Position numbers and translations under genes: made by a program. Shown one piece after another: positions 45,406 to 54,067 of a stretch of DNA of 64,000 nucleotides (its first letter is position 1; every line of letters begins with the position of its first letter). Under the pieces are notes generated by a model. It saw only the letters and a list, made by a program, of their open reading frames with translations. It was not told where the DNA came from and did no database searches. Source of the DNA: Frigoriflavimonas asaccharolytica (GTDB taxonomy: Bacteria > Bacteroidota > Bacteroidia > Flavobacteriales > Weeksellaceae); the NCBI RefSeq assembly GCF_013294015.1, contig NZ_JABSNO010000020.1, positions 1 to 64,000 on the forward strand, in the 5' to 3' direction.

Positions 45406-45786
45406 TTATAACTTTCCATTAATTACTCTTTTCACGCCGTCCTTAAATAAAAATGTATTGAAGTTAATGAGCAAACCTAATTTACAATTGCTTAATTTTA
45501 AATAGGTTAGCAATTGTGCAAGATGTATATTTTCTAAAGATACTATAGATTTTACTTCAATTATAAATTTGTTTTCAATCATTAAATCTACTCTGTAACC
45601 TGCGTCCAATTTTATGCCTTCGTAAACAACGGGCAAAATTTTTTGTTTTTCAACGAGTAAATTTGTTTTTGAAAGCTCATGAAATAAACATTGTTCGTAA
45701 GCACTTTCTAGCAAGCCTGGACCTAAAGTTTTATGAACTTTTAAACCAAGTTCAAAAACAATTTTGGAAATTTCATTTTCTGTCAT
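45406..45786 (-). CDS. GxxExxY protein (PDDEXK-like nuclease fold)
   Basis: 126 residues with the defining motif GLLESAY and a PDDEXK-like core: LDAGYRVDLMIENKFIIEVKS. Such genes are short, scattered and often strain-specific in Bacteroidota; biochemical function is not known to me. It is bounded by imperfect inverted repeats (45324-45351 and 45838-45866), which suggests insertion as a unit. Confidence 0.85.
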   Translation of the reverse strand: MTENEISKIVFELGLKVHKTLGPGLLESAYEQCLFHELSKTNLLVEKQKILPVVYEGIKLDAGYRVDLMIENKFIIEVKSIVSLENIHLAQLLTYLKLSNCKLGLLINFNTFLFKDGVKRVINGKL

Positions 45787-45837
45787 AAGAATCAGTTTTG
45801 CTAGTCAATTCTCTTTGTGCCATATAACCCAATAAAA

Positions 45838-45866
45838 TTTTTGTGAAATGCTTTGAGTCTTCGTGT
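45838..45866 (-). repeat. Inverted repeat, right copy, flanking GxxExxY gene
   Basis: On the minus strand it reads ACACGAAGACTCAAAGCATT then TCACAAAAA. See the left copy at 45324-45351. Confidence 0.55.
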
Positions 45867-45873
45867 TTAAAAC

Positions 45874-47085
45874 CTAAATCTCTTCATCTTCAAAATACTG
45901 AAACAGAAAATCATTATATGGAAATCTAGAAATGTGTATCCTTTGTATTTCGTCGTACATCATTTTTTTCATCTCGGGGAAATTTTCTTTTGTGAGTGCA
46001 GAAATGAAAACCGTTGGATGTTTAGAGTTTGCCATCCAAGTTTTTTTCCAGTCTTCTAAAGAAATATTTTTTCTAGTTTCTGGGGATAGATCGTCTTCAT
46101 CTTTTTTCTCGTAAGAAAAATCATCAATTTTGTTGAAAATCATGATCATCGGTTTTTGGCTTGCATCAATTTCTTCCAAGGTTTGATTCACAGAATTCAA
46201 TTGATCTTCAAAACCTTCATGAGAAATATCAATCACGTGTATCAATAAATCTGCTTCCCGAACTTCATCCAAAGTAGATTTAAAACTTTCTACCAATTGT
46301 GTTGGCAATTTTCGGATAAAACCAACGGTATCCGTTAATAGAAATGGCAAATTCCCGATGACAACTTTCCGAACGGTGGTGTCTAATGTTGCAAATAATT
46401 TGTTTTCAGCAAATACATCAGATTTGGAAATAGCATTCATCAAAGTAGATTTTCCTACGTTGGTGTATCCAACCAAAGCAACGCGCACCATTTTTCCACG
46501 GTTGTTGCGTTGTGTAGCCATTTGCCTATCAATAACTTTCAATTTATCTTTTAGTAAAGTAATCCTATCTCGGATAATTCTTCTATCCGTTTCTATTTCC
46601 GTTTCACCTGGTCCACGCATTCCAATTCCACCTTTTTGCTTATCGAGGTGAGACCACATTTTGGAAAGTCTTGGCAAAAGATATTGATATTGAGCCAATT
46701 CCACTTGCGTTCTAGCATAAGAAGTTTGCGCTCTTTGTGCAAAAATGTCTAGGATAAGATTTGTTCTGTCTAGAATTTTTACTTCAATTTCTTTTTCTAA
46801 ATTTTTCAACTGAGACGGCGAAAGTTCATCATCAAAAATAATGGTATTGATGCCATTATCCTGCACATATTGTTTTATTTCTTGTGCCTTTCCACTTCCT
46901 ACAAAAGTTTTTGGATCTGGAGTTGTCAGTTTTTGTACAAATCTATTTTCCACAGTTGCACCTGCTGTATAAGCTAGAAATTCTAGCTCATCCATATATT
47001 CTATTAGTTTTTCTTCATCTTGCTTTTGTGTAACCAAGCCTACAAGTACAGCTTTTTCATATTGATGATCAGATTTTTCTATCAT
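45874..47085 (-). CDS. hflX: Ribosome-associated GTPase HflX
   Basis: 403 residues. The HflX N-terminal domain contains FVGSGKAQEIK and TIIFDDELSPSQLKNLE. A coiled coil with GPGETEIETDRR is followed by the GTPase core: G1 GYTNVGKS, G3 DTVGFI, G4 NKID. HflX splits stalled ribosomes under stress. A TATATTTG box lies 49 nt upstream of the start. Confidence 0.94.
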   Translation of the reverse strand: MIEKSDHQYEKAVLVGLVTQKQDEEKLIEYMDELEFLAYTAGATVENRFVQKLTTPDPKTFVGSGKAQEIKQYVQDNGINTIIFDDELSPSQLKNLEKEIEVKILDRTNLILDIFAQRAQTSYARTQVELAQYQYLLPRLSKMWSHLDKQKGGIGMRGPGETEIETDRRIIRDRITLLKDKLKVIDRQMATQRNNRGKMVRVALVGYTNVGKSTLMNAISKSDVFAENKLFATLDTTVRKVVIGNLPFLLTDTVGFIRKLPTQLVESFKSTLDEVREADLLIHVIDISHEGFEDQLNSVNQTLEEIDASQKPMIMIFNKIDDFSYEKKDEDDLSPETRKNISLEDWKKTWMANSKHPTVFISALTKENFPEMKKMMYDEIQRIHISRFPYNDFLFQYFEDEEI

Positions 47086-47133
47086 ATTTTCTATTCTTCT
47101 AGCCTATTTAATTATAAACTAAGCCTCTTTACA

Positions 47134-47141
47134 CAAATATA
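47134..47141 (-). promoter_or_regulatory. Possible -7 box of hflX
   Basis: TATATTTG on the minus strand, 49 nt before the ATG; no clear -33 element. Confidence 0.4.
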
Positions 47142-47236
47142 GGGTTTTTGTGAATTAAATATTGCTTTAAGTGATAATTTTAAGGCCGTTTTACAAATTT
47201 ATTTTAGTAAATTAGCCTCATTAAACAATATTTAAA

Positions 47237-49444
47237 ATGAAAAAGATATTACTATTATGTACGTTTCTATTGAGTTTCGTGCCAATGAAAGCAGATGAAG
47301 GGATGTGGTTGCTCATGTTCATCAAAAGATTGAATGGGGTAGACATGCAAAAAGAAGGGCTTCATCTTTCGCCAGAAGAAATTTATTCCGTAAACAATGC
47401 CGCTTTAAAAGATGCAATCGTGAGTTTTGGTGGATTTTGTACAGGTGAAATCGTATCTGATCAAGGTTTAGTTTTCACAAATCATCACTGTGGTTATGAT
47501 GCTATTGCATCTGCTTCTACGCCAGAAAAAAATTATTTAAAGGATGGTTTTTGGGCGATGAAACAATCTCAAGAATTTAATGCTGAAGGTCTTTACGTAA
47601 GATTTTTGGTAAGAATGGATGATGCTTCACAGCGCATCAATTCTAAATTGAACAATAAAATGTCTGCCGAAGAAAGAGCAAAAGTAATTGCTGCTGAAAC
47701 AAAAGCAATACAAGCAGAAAATTCCGAAAATGGAAAATATACAGTTGTTGTAAGAGATTTCTTCAATGGAAACGAATTTTATTTCTTTGTTTATCAAGAC
47801 TATAAAGATATTCGTTTGGTTGGTGCACCACCATCTTCTTTAGGTAAATATGGTGGAGATACAGACAACTGGGAATGGCCAAGACATACAGCAGATTTCT
47901 CTATCTTTCGTGTGTATGCAGATGAAAACGGAAATCCTGCAGAGTTTTCTCCAAAAAATATCCCATTAAAACCTAAACATTTTTTACCAGTTTCTCTAAA
48001 AGGATATAAGCCAGGAGATTTTGCAATGATATTAGGTTATCCAGGTAGAACAAATAGATACCTAACATCTTTTGGTATTAATCAAATGGTGAATAAAGAT
48101 TATCCAGCTTGGGTAAAAGCATCCAAACTTTCTATGGATGTGATGAAAAAATATATGGACAGAGGAGAAGCTACAAGATTAAATTATGCTTCTCAATATG
48201 CAAATGTTGCCAATTACTGGAAAAATAGACAAGGAACTATTGATGCCGTAATACAAAACGGAACTATTGCAAATAAACAAAATCAAGAGTTTGAATACAA
48301 AAAATGGGCGTTGCAATCTGGAAACGAAGAGTATGCTTATATTTTAGATGATATAGATGCTTATTACAAGCAAACCTCTGATAGAAATGTGGAAAGAATG
48401 TATTCTTCCAACGTGCAGAGAAATGCAAAATATATCATGACTGCATATCAATTGGGATCATTATTAAAAACTTATGCTGCACAAGACATGCAAGCAAGAT
48501 TGGCGATGAAACCTAGAGTAGAAGAAGCATTGAAAGGTGTTTATGAAAATTTTGACTCAGAATTAGAGGGCGAAATGTTAAATTCTCTAGTTAATTTATA
48601 CCAAAAAAATGTAACAAAAGATGTTGGTTCTCCAACTTTGATGAATGTGAATGCTGGTAGTTTATCTATCCTTGCGCAGTCTTCTATTTTTGCTAATAAA
48701 GCTTCTGTTACTAATTTTATCTTAAATCCAGATCGTTTGAAGTTGGATGCAGATCCACTATACAAAATGGCCAATTCATACGTAGAAGATGCAAGACTTT
48801 CGGGCGAAAGATTCGCTATAATTGATGCAAATTTTGCCAAAAACAATAGAATATTTTTAGCAGGTTTGATGAAATCTCAACCAGATAAAAAATTCTATCC
48901 AGATGCTAATTCTACAATGAGATTAACGTATGGAACAGTAGATACTTTGCCAAAAAGAGATGATAGAAATTATGATGGAATTTCTGAAAACTACTATACT
49001 ACAATGGATGGTATGGTTGCTAAATATAAAAAAGGAGACGAAGAATTTGATCTTCCTACCAAAGTAATAGACCTTAATTCTGCAAAAGATTACGGAATGT
49101 ATGGAGATGCTGCGGGATATATGCCAGTAAATTTTCTTACCAACAACGATATTACCGGAGGAAATTCTGGATCTCCTGTAATAGATGGAGATGGAAACCT
49201 GATCGGGATTGCATTTGATGGTAATAGCGAAGCTTTAAGTGGTGATATTGTATTTGAAGAAGCAGTACAAAAAACCATCAATGTAGATGTGAGATATGTA
49301 CTTTGGGTAATAGATAAATACGCTGGAAATAAGAGATTGATAAAAGAATTAAAATTGATTACCGACGAAAATACACCGAAAGAACCAAAGAAGAAAAGAG
49401 TAAATACTACCGACGAAAAAAAGTCGAAAAGAAATAGAAAGTAA
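47237..49444 (+). CDS. S46 family dipeptidyl-peptidase, DPP7 type
   Basis: 735 residues with a signal peptide (about residues 1-19), placing it in the periplasm. The chymotrypsin-like triad parts are His84 (TNHHCGYD), an Asp in the 210-220 region (DTDNWEWPRHTADFS) and Ser645 (GGNSGSPV). S46 enzymes release N-terminal dipeptides. DPP7 has glycine and DPP11 arginine at the residue controlling acidic-side-chain preference; here the equivalent stretch is AFDGN (Gly662), which favours DPP7. The Lys/Arg-rich tail after 715 is unusual. Confidence 0.9.
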   Translation: MKKILLLCTFLLSFVPMKADEGMWLLMFIKRLNGVDMQKEGLHLSPEEIYSVNNAALKDAIVSFGGFCTGEIVSDQGLVFTNHHCGYDAIASASTPEKNYLKDGFWAMKQSQEFNAEGLYVRFLVRMDDASQRINSKLNNKMSAEERAKVIAAETKAIQAENSENGKYTVVVRDFFNGNEFYFFVYQDYKDIRLVGAPPSSLGKYGGDTDNWEWPRHTADFSIFRVYADENGNPAEFSPKNIPLKPKHFLPVSLKGYKPGDFAMILGYPGRTNRYLTSFGINQMVNKDYPAWVKASKLSMDVMKKYMDRGEATRLNYASQYANVANYWKNRQGTIDAVIQNGTIANKQNQEFEYKKWALQSGNEEYAYILDDIDAYYKQTSDRNVERMYSSNVQRNAKYIMTAYQLGSLLKTYAAQDMQARLAMKPRVEEALKGVYENFDSELEGEMLNSLVNLYQKNVTKDVGSPTLMNVNAGSLSILAQSSIFANKASVTNFILNPDRLKLDADPLYKMANSYVEDARLSGERFAIIDANFAKNNRIFLAGLMKSQPDKKFYPDANSTMRLTYGTVDTLPKRDDRNYDGISENYYTTMDGMVAKYKKGDEEFDLPTKVIDLNSAKDYGMYGDAAGYMPVNFLTNNDITGGNSGSPVIDGDGNLIGIAFDGNSEALSGDIVFEEAVQKTINVDVRYVLWVIDKYAGNKRLIKELKLITDENTPKEPKKKRVNTTDEKKSKRNRK

Positions 49445-49464
49445 ATTTTAATATTTCTACATAA

Positions 49465-49503
49465 TAAAAATCCGAAAGATGAATTTCTTTCGGATTTTTT
49501 TGT
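49465..49503 (+). terminator. Rho-independent terminator after S46 peptidase
   Basis: Stem AAAAATCCGAAAG with CTTTCGGATTTTTTT, T run on the plus strand. The region 49504-49688 to the next gene holds one 42-codon open frame without family match; I do not call it. Confidence 0.82.
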
Positions 49504-49688
49504 GACGTTGAAGGGAAGTTAAGTTTTGAAAATCTGATTCTAGATCCTAAAATACCTAATAATGACCCGCTAATATGGATGTATAGAAAATTTATTCATT
49601 TAGAGATTTCTCGTAAAAAAGATTTTGCTTGAGAAGATAATTACAGCTGATCAAAACTGTCAAATGAAGATTTTTGTTCCATGAATTA

Positions 49689-51224
49689 TTAGTTTTTCCA
49701 GCTATCTCTATCCAAACTTCTATATTGTATCGCTTCAGAAATATGGTCGTTTTCTATCGTTTCGCTCAACTCTAAATCTGCTATTGTTCTGGCAACTTTC
49801 AATATTCTATCATACGCTCTTGCAGAAAGCCCGAGTTTTTCCATCGCTACTTTTATTAATGTTTGAGAAACGTCCGTCAATCCGCAATATTTTTCAATTT
49901 GTTTCGGTCCCATTTGAGCGTTGTAGTTGATTTCCAAATCTTTGTAACGTTCACTTTGCATGTCGCGCGCCTTCATCACACGATCTCTGATGCTTACACT
50001 CGTTTCGCCTTTTCGTTTGTCTGTCAGTTGATCAAATTCTACTTTTTGCACTTCAATATGAATATCGATCCTGTCTAGAAGTGGACCAGAAAGTTTGTTC
50101 ATGTAGCGTTGCATTTCAAAAATAGACGAAGTATTATTAGGATCATCTGGGAAAAATCCACTGGGACTTGGGTTCATGCTTGCAACCAACATAAAACTTG
50201 CAGGATAATCTACAGTAAATTTTGCCCGCGAAATTGTTACAATTCTATCTTCCAAAGGTTGGCGCATTACTTCTAATACGGTCCTTTTAAATTCTGGCAA
50301 TTCATCTAAAAACAAAACGCCATTTTGCGCCAAAGAAATTTCTCCAGGTTGCGGATAACTTCCTCCTCCCACCAAAGCAACATCCGAAATCGTGTGATGA
50401 GGCGAGCGAAATGGGCGAACCGTCATCAAAGAAGTATCTGTTCCCATTTTTCCGGCAACAGAATGTATTTTTGTGGTTTCCAAGGCTTCTTTTAAAGATA
50501 ATGGGGGCAAAATACTGGGAACTCTTTTCGCCAACATTGTTTTTCCACTTCCTGGTGGACCAATGAGAATAATGTTGTGACCGCCAGCTGCAGCAACTTC
50601 CATAGCACGTTTTGCAGTTTCTTGCCCTTTCACTTCCGAGAAATCAAATGGAAAATCGTTTACTTTTTCTTGAAATTCTTTTCTGGTATCAATCGTCGTT
50701 CTTTCAAGAGGTTTTCCTTCATTAAAAAAATCGATCACTTCTTTGATGTTTTCTACTCCATATACTTCTAAATCGCTAACTATTGCGGCTTCTCTGGTAT
50801 TTTGTTTGGGTAGAATAAAACCTTTAAAGCCTTCTTCTCTGGCTTTTATGGCAATTGGAAGTACTCCTTTTATCGGTTGCAAATTTCCATCTAAAGATAA
50901 TTCTCCCATGATGATGTAATCTCCCACATTGTCTGCAACTATTTGATCAGACGCTGCCAAAATTCCAATTGCAATACTCATGTCATAAGAAGATCCTTCT
51001 TTTCGCAAATCGGCGGGAGCCATATTGATGGTGATTTTCTTACCTGGAATTTTAAAACCACAATTTTTTAGCGCCGCAGAAATTCTATAGCTGCTTTCTT
51101 TTATAGCATTGTCTGGCAAACCAACGAGGTGATAGCCAACTCCACCTGTATCTACATTTACTTCTATCGTTATAGTTTGTGCAGAAACGCCGAAAAGTGC
51201 GCTTCCAAAAATTTTTACCAGCAT
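49689..51224 (-). CDS. YifB/ComM-type AAA ATPase (Mg-chelatase-like)
   Basis: 511 residues. The N-terminal domain (VDTGGVGYHLVGLPDNAIKES, split) precedes the AAA core: Walker A IGPPGSGKT, Walker B GVLFLDELPEF, and sensor AKFTVDYPASFMLVASMNP. In naturally competent bacteria the orthologue ComM drives branch migration during transformation. In others the role is open. Length and motifs are normal. Confidence 0.92.
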   Translation of the reverse strand: MLVKIFGSALFGVSAQTITIEVNVDTGGVGYHLVGLPDNAIKESSYRISAALKNCGFKIPGKKITINMAPADLRKEGSSYDMSIAIGILAASDQIVADNVGDYIIMGELSLDGNLQPIKGVLPIAIKAREEGFKGFILPKQNTREAAIVSDLEVYGVENIKEVIDFFNEGKPLERTTIDTRKEFQEKVNDFPFDFSEVKGQETAKRAMEVAAAGGHNIILIGPPGSGKTMLAKRVPSILPPLSLKEALETTKIHSVAGKMGTDTSLMTVRPFRSPHHTISDVALVGGGSYPQPGEISLAQNGVLFLDELPEFKRTVLEVMRQPLEDRIVTISRAKFTVDYPASFMLVASMNPSPSGFFPDDPNNTSSIFEMQRYMNKLSGPLLDRIDIHIEVQKVEFDQLTDKRKGETSVSIRDRVMKARDMQSERYKDLEINYNAQMGPKQIEKYCGLTDVSQTLIKVAMEKLGLSARAYDRILKVARTIADLELSETIENDHISEAIQYRSLDRDSWKN

Positions 51225-51369
51225 TGTTTTTTATTTCTAAATAAATATAGGAAGATTTTCAACGATTCTGTAGCAATAATTAAATAAATTTCTACATTTA
51301 ATCAAAATAATTGAATATAGCCAAATTCTCATTTAGCTTTAATTATCTTTATAGATTAAAATATCTATC

Positions 51370-51759
51370 TTGAATTTAAAATCTCTTAGCAATATTCTGC
51401 AATACGTCATCGCTGCAGTTTGGCTAGCAAATGGCCTTTTCTGTAAAGTGTTGAATCTCATTCCACGGCATCAAGAAATTGTAGCCAGAATTTTGGGAGA
51501 AGAATATGCTTCAATTTTTACTATATTAATTGGATTTTCAGAAATTGCGATGGCAATTTGGATTCTATCAAAGTATTTCTGGAAGTTAAACGCCATTTTG
51601 CAAATAGGAATTATTATTTTGATGAATATTTTAGAATTTATTTTAGCACCAGATTTATTGCTTTGGGGAAGATTTAATATATTATTTGCGCTACTTTTCG
51701 CATTGCTTATTTATTATCAAAATTTTGTTTTAAAACCGAAAATTTCATTTTTAAAATGA
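51370..51759 (+). CDS. DoxX-like membrane protein
   Basis: 129 residues with four membrane segments and the DoxX-like pattern (YVIAAVWLANGLFCKVLNLIPRH, then LLWGRFNILFALLFALLIYY). The start is a TTG (NLKSLSN follows), as no ATG is near. Function unknown; DoxX-like proteins are small membrane proteins sometimes tied to redox homeostasis. It converges on a broken gene whose stop overlaps its own. Confidence 0.75.
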   Translation: MNLKSLSNILQYVIAAVWLANGLFCKVLNLIPRHQEIVARILGEEYASIFTILIGFSEIAMAIWILSKYFWKLNAILQIGIIILMNILEFILAPDLLLWGRFNILFALLFALLIYYQNFVLKPKISFLK

Positions 51760-51993
51760 TTTTTGAAATGAATTTTTGCAATGCGAATCGACTTTGCAGT
51801 AGTTCAAACGCATTAAAAAAGTAGCATATAGATTTTCTGCAAATTCTGTATGTTTTTCTGGCTGAAATTCTGTTTTTAGTTGATTATCAGAACTGTTGAA
51901 GTGCAAAAAGTACATTTATCAGTAGTAATCTGTGGCTAAATAGCCTTTAATAATTTTACTGCTTTTGCCCTGGTTTTGCAGAATTAAAAAGAT
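51751..51993 (-). pseudogene. Broken small gene with two tandem in-frame stops
   Basis: Minus-strand frame from about 51993 reads LQNQGKSSKIIKGYLATDYY, then TGA TAA (51916-51921), then in the same frame MYFLHFNSSDNQLKTEFQPE and KHTEFAENLYATFLMRLNYC to a stop at 51751. Both halves look like coding sequence with matching composition. The second half alone starts with ATG and would give 54 residues. I cannot name the family. Decay of an ordinary gene is more likely than recoding. Confidence 0.5.
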
Positions 51994-52034
51994 TTATATT
52001 AAAAAAATATTCCTGAACTCCGCAATCAAAAAAT

Positions 52035-53702
52035 TTATTTCAAAAATTCAAAATAATCTACAAGAACTTTCGCATTTTCAATTCCTTGTGTATTTACCTC
52101 TAAAATTTGAGGTTTAGGACTTGGCTTGAAAAAATTTTCTAAAACCCTGCCCATCGTCAAATCGTCTTCCACTTTTGTATAGATAAACCCGAAATGTTTT
52201 GCCAATAGTTCTGCGTTTTTGGAATGCGTAGTTGCGATAAATTCATCCAACGCATTTTGAGCTTTTGCTGGTCCAGGTATTATTTTAAAAATATCTCCAC
52301 CACCATTATTAACGATTATTATTCTAGTATATGGTGGGATATAAGGATTCCAAAGACCGTTAATATCATAGAAAAAACTTAAATCTCCCGAAACAAAAAG
52401 TGTTGGATTTTTGTCTGCCATGGCAAATCCCATTGCTGTAGATGTGCAGCCATCAATTCCGCTCGTTCCTCGGTTGCAGTAGACTTTGTTTTTATTAAAA
52501 TGAAAAAGTTGCGCATATCTAATTGGTGAACTATTCGCAAAATGCAGATTGTAATTTTCTGGTAAAATATCAGACAGCATTCTATATAATTGGAAATCGC
52601 AAAAATTTACAGATTGTAGAAACCGCTTGTGTTTCGCATCTTTTTTATCTCGCAAACTGTCCCAAAGGTTGTAGAAGGCTTTCGGTTCTAGCTGAATTCC
52701 TTTCAGCAGCTTTGTAAAGAAAACTTCTGGTTTGGTTTCAAATTTATTTGTTAAAGAAAAATAAGTGTCTGGTTGCCAATTAGCATCTAAATGCCAATGA
52801 TTTTTTGGCTTGGCTTTTCTTAAAAATTGTTTTACTTTTTTGGAAACTACATTTTGCCCAACGGTTATCAATAAATCTGGTGCAAAGAGGTGCATTTCTT
52901 CTTCCGTGAAATTAAAAACGTAACGATCTATATGCTCAAAAAATTTATCATTATTAAGATTAGAGGTTACTTCGGTGAGTATTACCGCAGAGTGATTTTT
53001 TGCTAATTGAGAAAGCTGCATTTGCAACTCTTCAGAGTAATTTTGTGTACCTACTAAAATTAATATTCTTTTTGAAAGGTTCCATTCTGCTATGAATGTA
53101 GAATCTAAGGTAAAATTCTTTTTAGCAATTGTATTTTCAAATTTTGGCAAAGTAGGAAGTTCGGAAACTAAATTGTACAAAGGTTCTTTCAGAGGAATAT
53201 TGATGTGTACAGGTCCGTTTTTTTCTATGCAAATTTGCATTGCTTTTTTAGAAATTTCTAAATTTTGAAATTCAGAATCTTCTTCATCATCTTCCAGTAA
53301 TTGAAAATCTCCGTAAGAATGTTGCTGAAAAAGCTGATTTTGACGGATAGTTTGTCCATCAAAAAGATCTACAAAATCTACAGGTCTATCTGCGGAAAGT
53401 ATCAACAGAGGAACATTTTGATAAAATGCTTCTGTGACTGCCGGATAATAATTTGCAGCTGCAGAACCACTGGTACAAATGACTGCTACTGGTTTTTGCA
53501 AACTTTTCGCCATTCCCATCGCTACGAAAGCAGCACTTCTTTCGTCTACGATGCTGTAACAATTGAATTCATCTGTTTCTGAAAAATGAATCGCCAAAGG
53601 CGCGTTTCTAGAACCAGGGGAAATTACAAAATGAAAAACACCCATTTCTTTGCAAACGTGCGCCAAGACTTGTACAGAACGAATAGAGGAAAATTGCTTC
53701 AT
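52035..53702 (-). CDS. menD: Menaquinone synthase MenD
   Basis: 555 residues of the thiamin-diphosphate enzyme that joins isochorismate and 2-oxoglutarate (SEPHCHC synthase). The start has VISPGSRNAPLAIHF; the cofactor region has GDLSFFYDINGLWN and VNNGGGDIF. The active-site Glu of the ThDP half is in VDERSAAFVAMG. Menaquinone is the usual respiratory quinone of this phylum. Confidence 0.94.
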   Translation of the reverse strand: MKQFSSIRSVQVLAHVCKEMGVFHFVISPGSRNAPLAIHFSETDEFNCYSIVDERSAAFVAMGMAKSLQKPVAVICTSGSAAANYYPAVTEAFYQNVPLLILSADRPVDFVDLFDGQTIRQNQLFQQHSYGDFQLLEDDEEDSEFQNLEISKKAMQICIEKNGPVHINIPLKEPLYNLVSELPTLPKFENTIAKKNFTLDSTFIAEWNLSKRILILVGTQNYSEELQMQLSQLAKNHSAVILTEVTSNLNNDKFFEHIDRYVFNFTEEEMHLFAPDLLITVGQNVVSKKVKQFLRKAKPKNHWHLDANWQPDTYFSLTNKFETKPEVFFTKLLKGIQLEPKAFYNLWDSLRDKKDAKHKRFLQSVNFCDFQLYRMLSDILPENYNLHFANSSPIRYAQLFHFNKNKVYCNRGTSGIDGCTSTAMGFAMADKNPTLFVSGDLSFFYDINGLWNPYIPPYTRIIIVNNGGGDIFKIIPGPAKAQNALDEFIATTHSKNAELLAKHFGFIYTKVEDDLTMGRVLENFFKPSPKPQILEVNTQGIENAKVLVDYFEFLK

Positions 53703-53824
53703 AAAATATTGATGGAATGCAAATTTACAGTAATAATATGAGTTGAATTAATTTCTGTTCGCAATTACAGTCCATTTTTTACAAATTTTCTCTACCTGCA
53801 GATATTTCTCTTTAAGTTTATTTT

Positions 53825-53962
53825 CTACCCAAAATTGCGATGAAAATCTCCATATTCTTTCTCATAATCTTTATCTCGGAAATAATTTCTTACTGCCATT
53901 AATCCTAAAACAACCGCCAATCCAAATGAACTGGCAAATATAACTTGTGTATTCTTATTCAT
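53825..53962 (-). CDS. 45-residue membrane protein
   Basis: An ATG at 53962 opens a frame of 45 codons: MNKNTQVIFASSFGLAVVLG, then a basic and acidic tail with RNYFRDKDYEKEYGDF. One membrane segment (about 7-25) with a charged cytoplasmic or periplasmic tail. Codon use matches the neighbours. It is the only gene-like feature in the 365-bp gap between menD and the prolyl oligopeptidase gene, 122 nt upstream of menD on its strand. No known family. Confidence 0.55.
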   Translation of the reverse strand: MNKNTQVIFASSFGLAVVLGLMAVRNYFRDKDYEKEYGDFHRNFG

Positions 53963-54067
53963 TTTTTAAATTTTTAACAGTACCAAATTACAAAATAATT
54001 CAGTTTTAAAATGTTAACGAATTGATAATTAACAAATTTTTGGCTAATTTTATAAAAATTTAAAATT

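Noticed and set aside
49504-49632. 42-codon open frame after the S46 peptidase terminator
   Set aside because: It has no ATG at its front, no family resemblance, and such length is expected by chance in AT-rich DNA.
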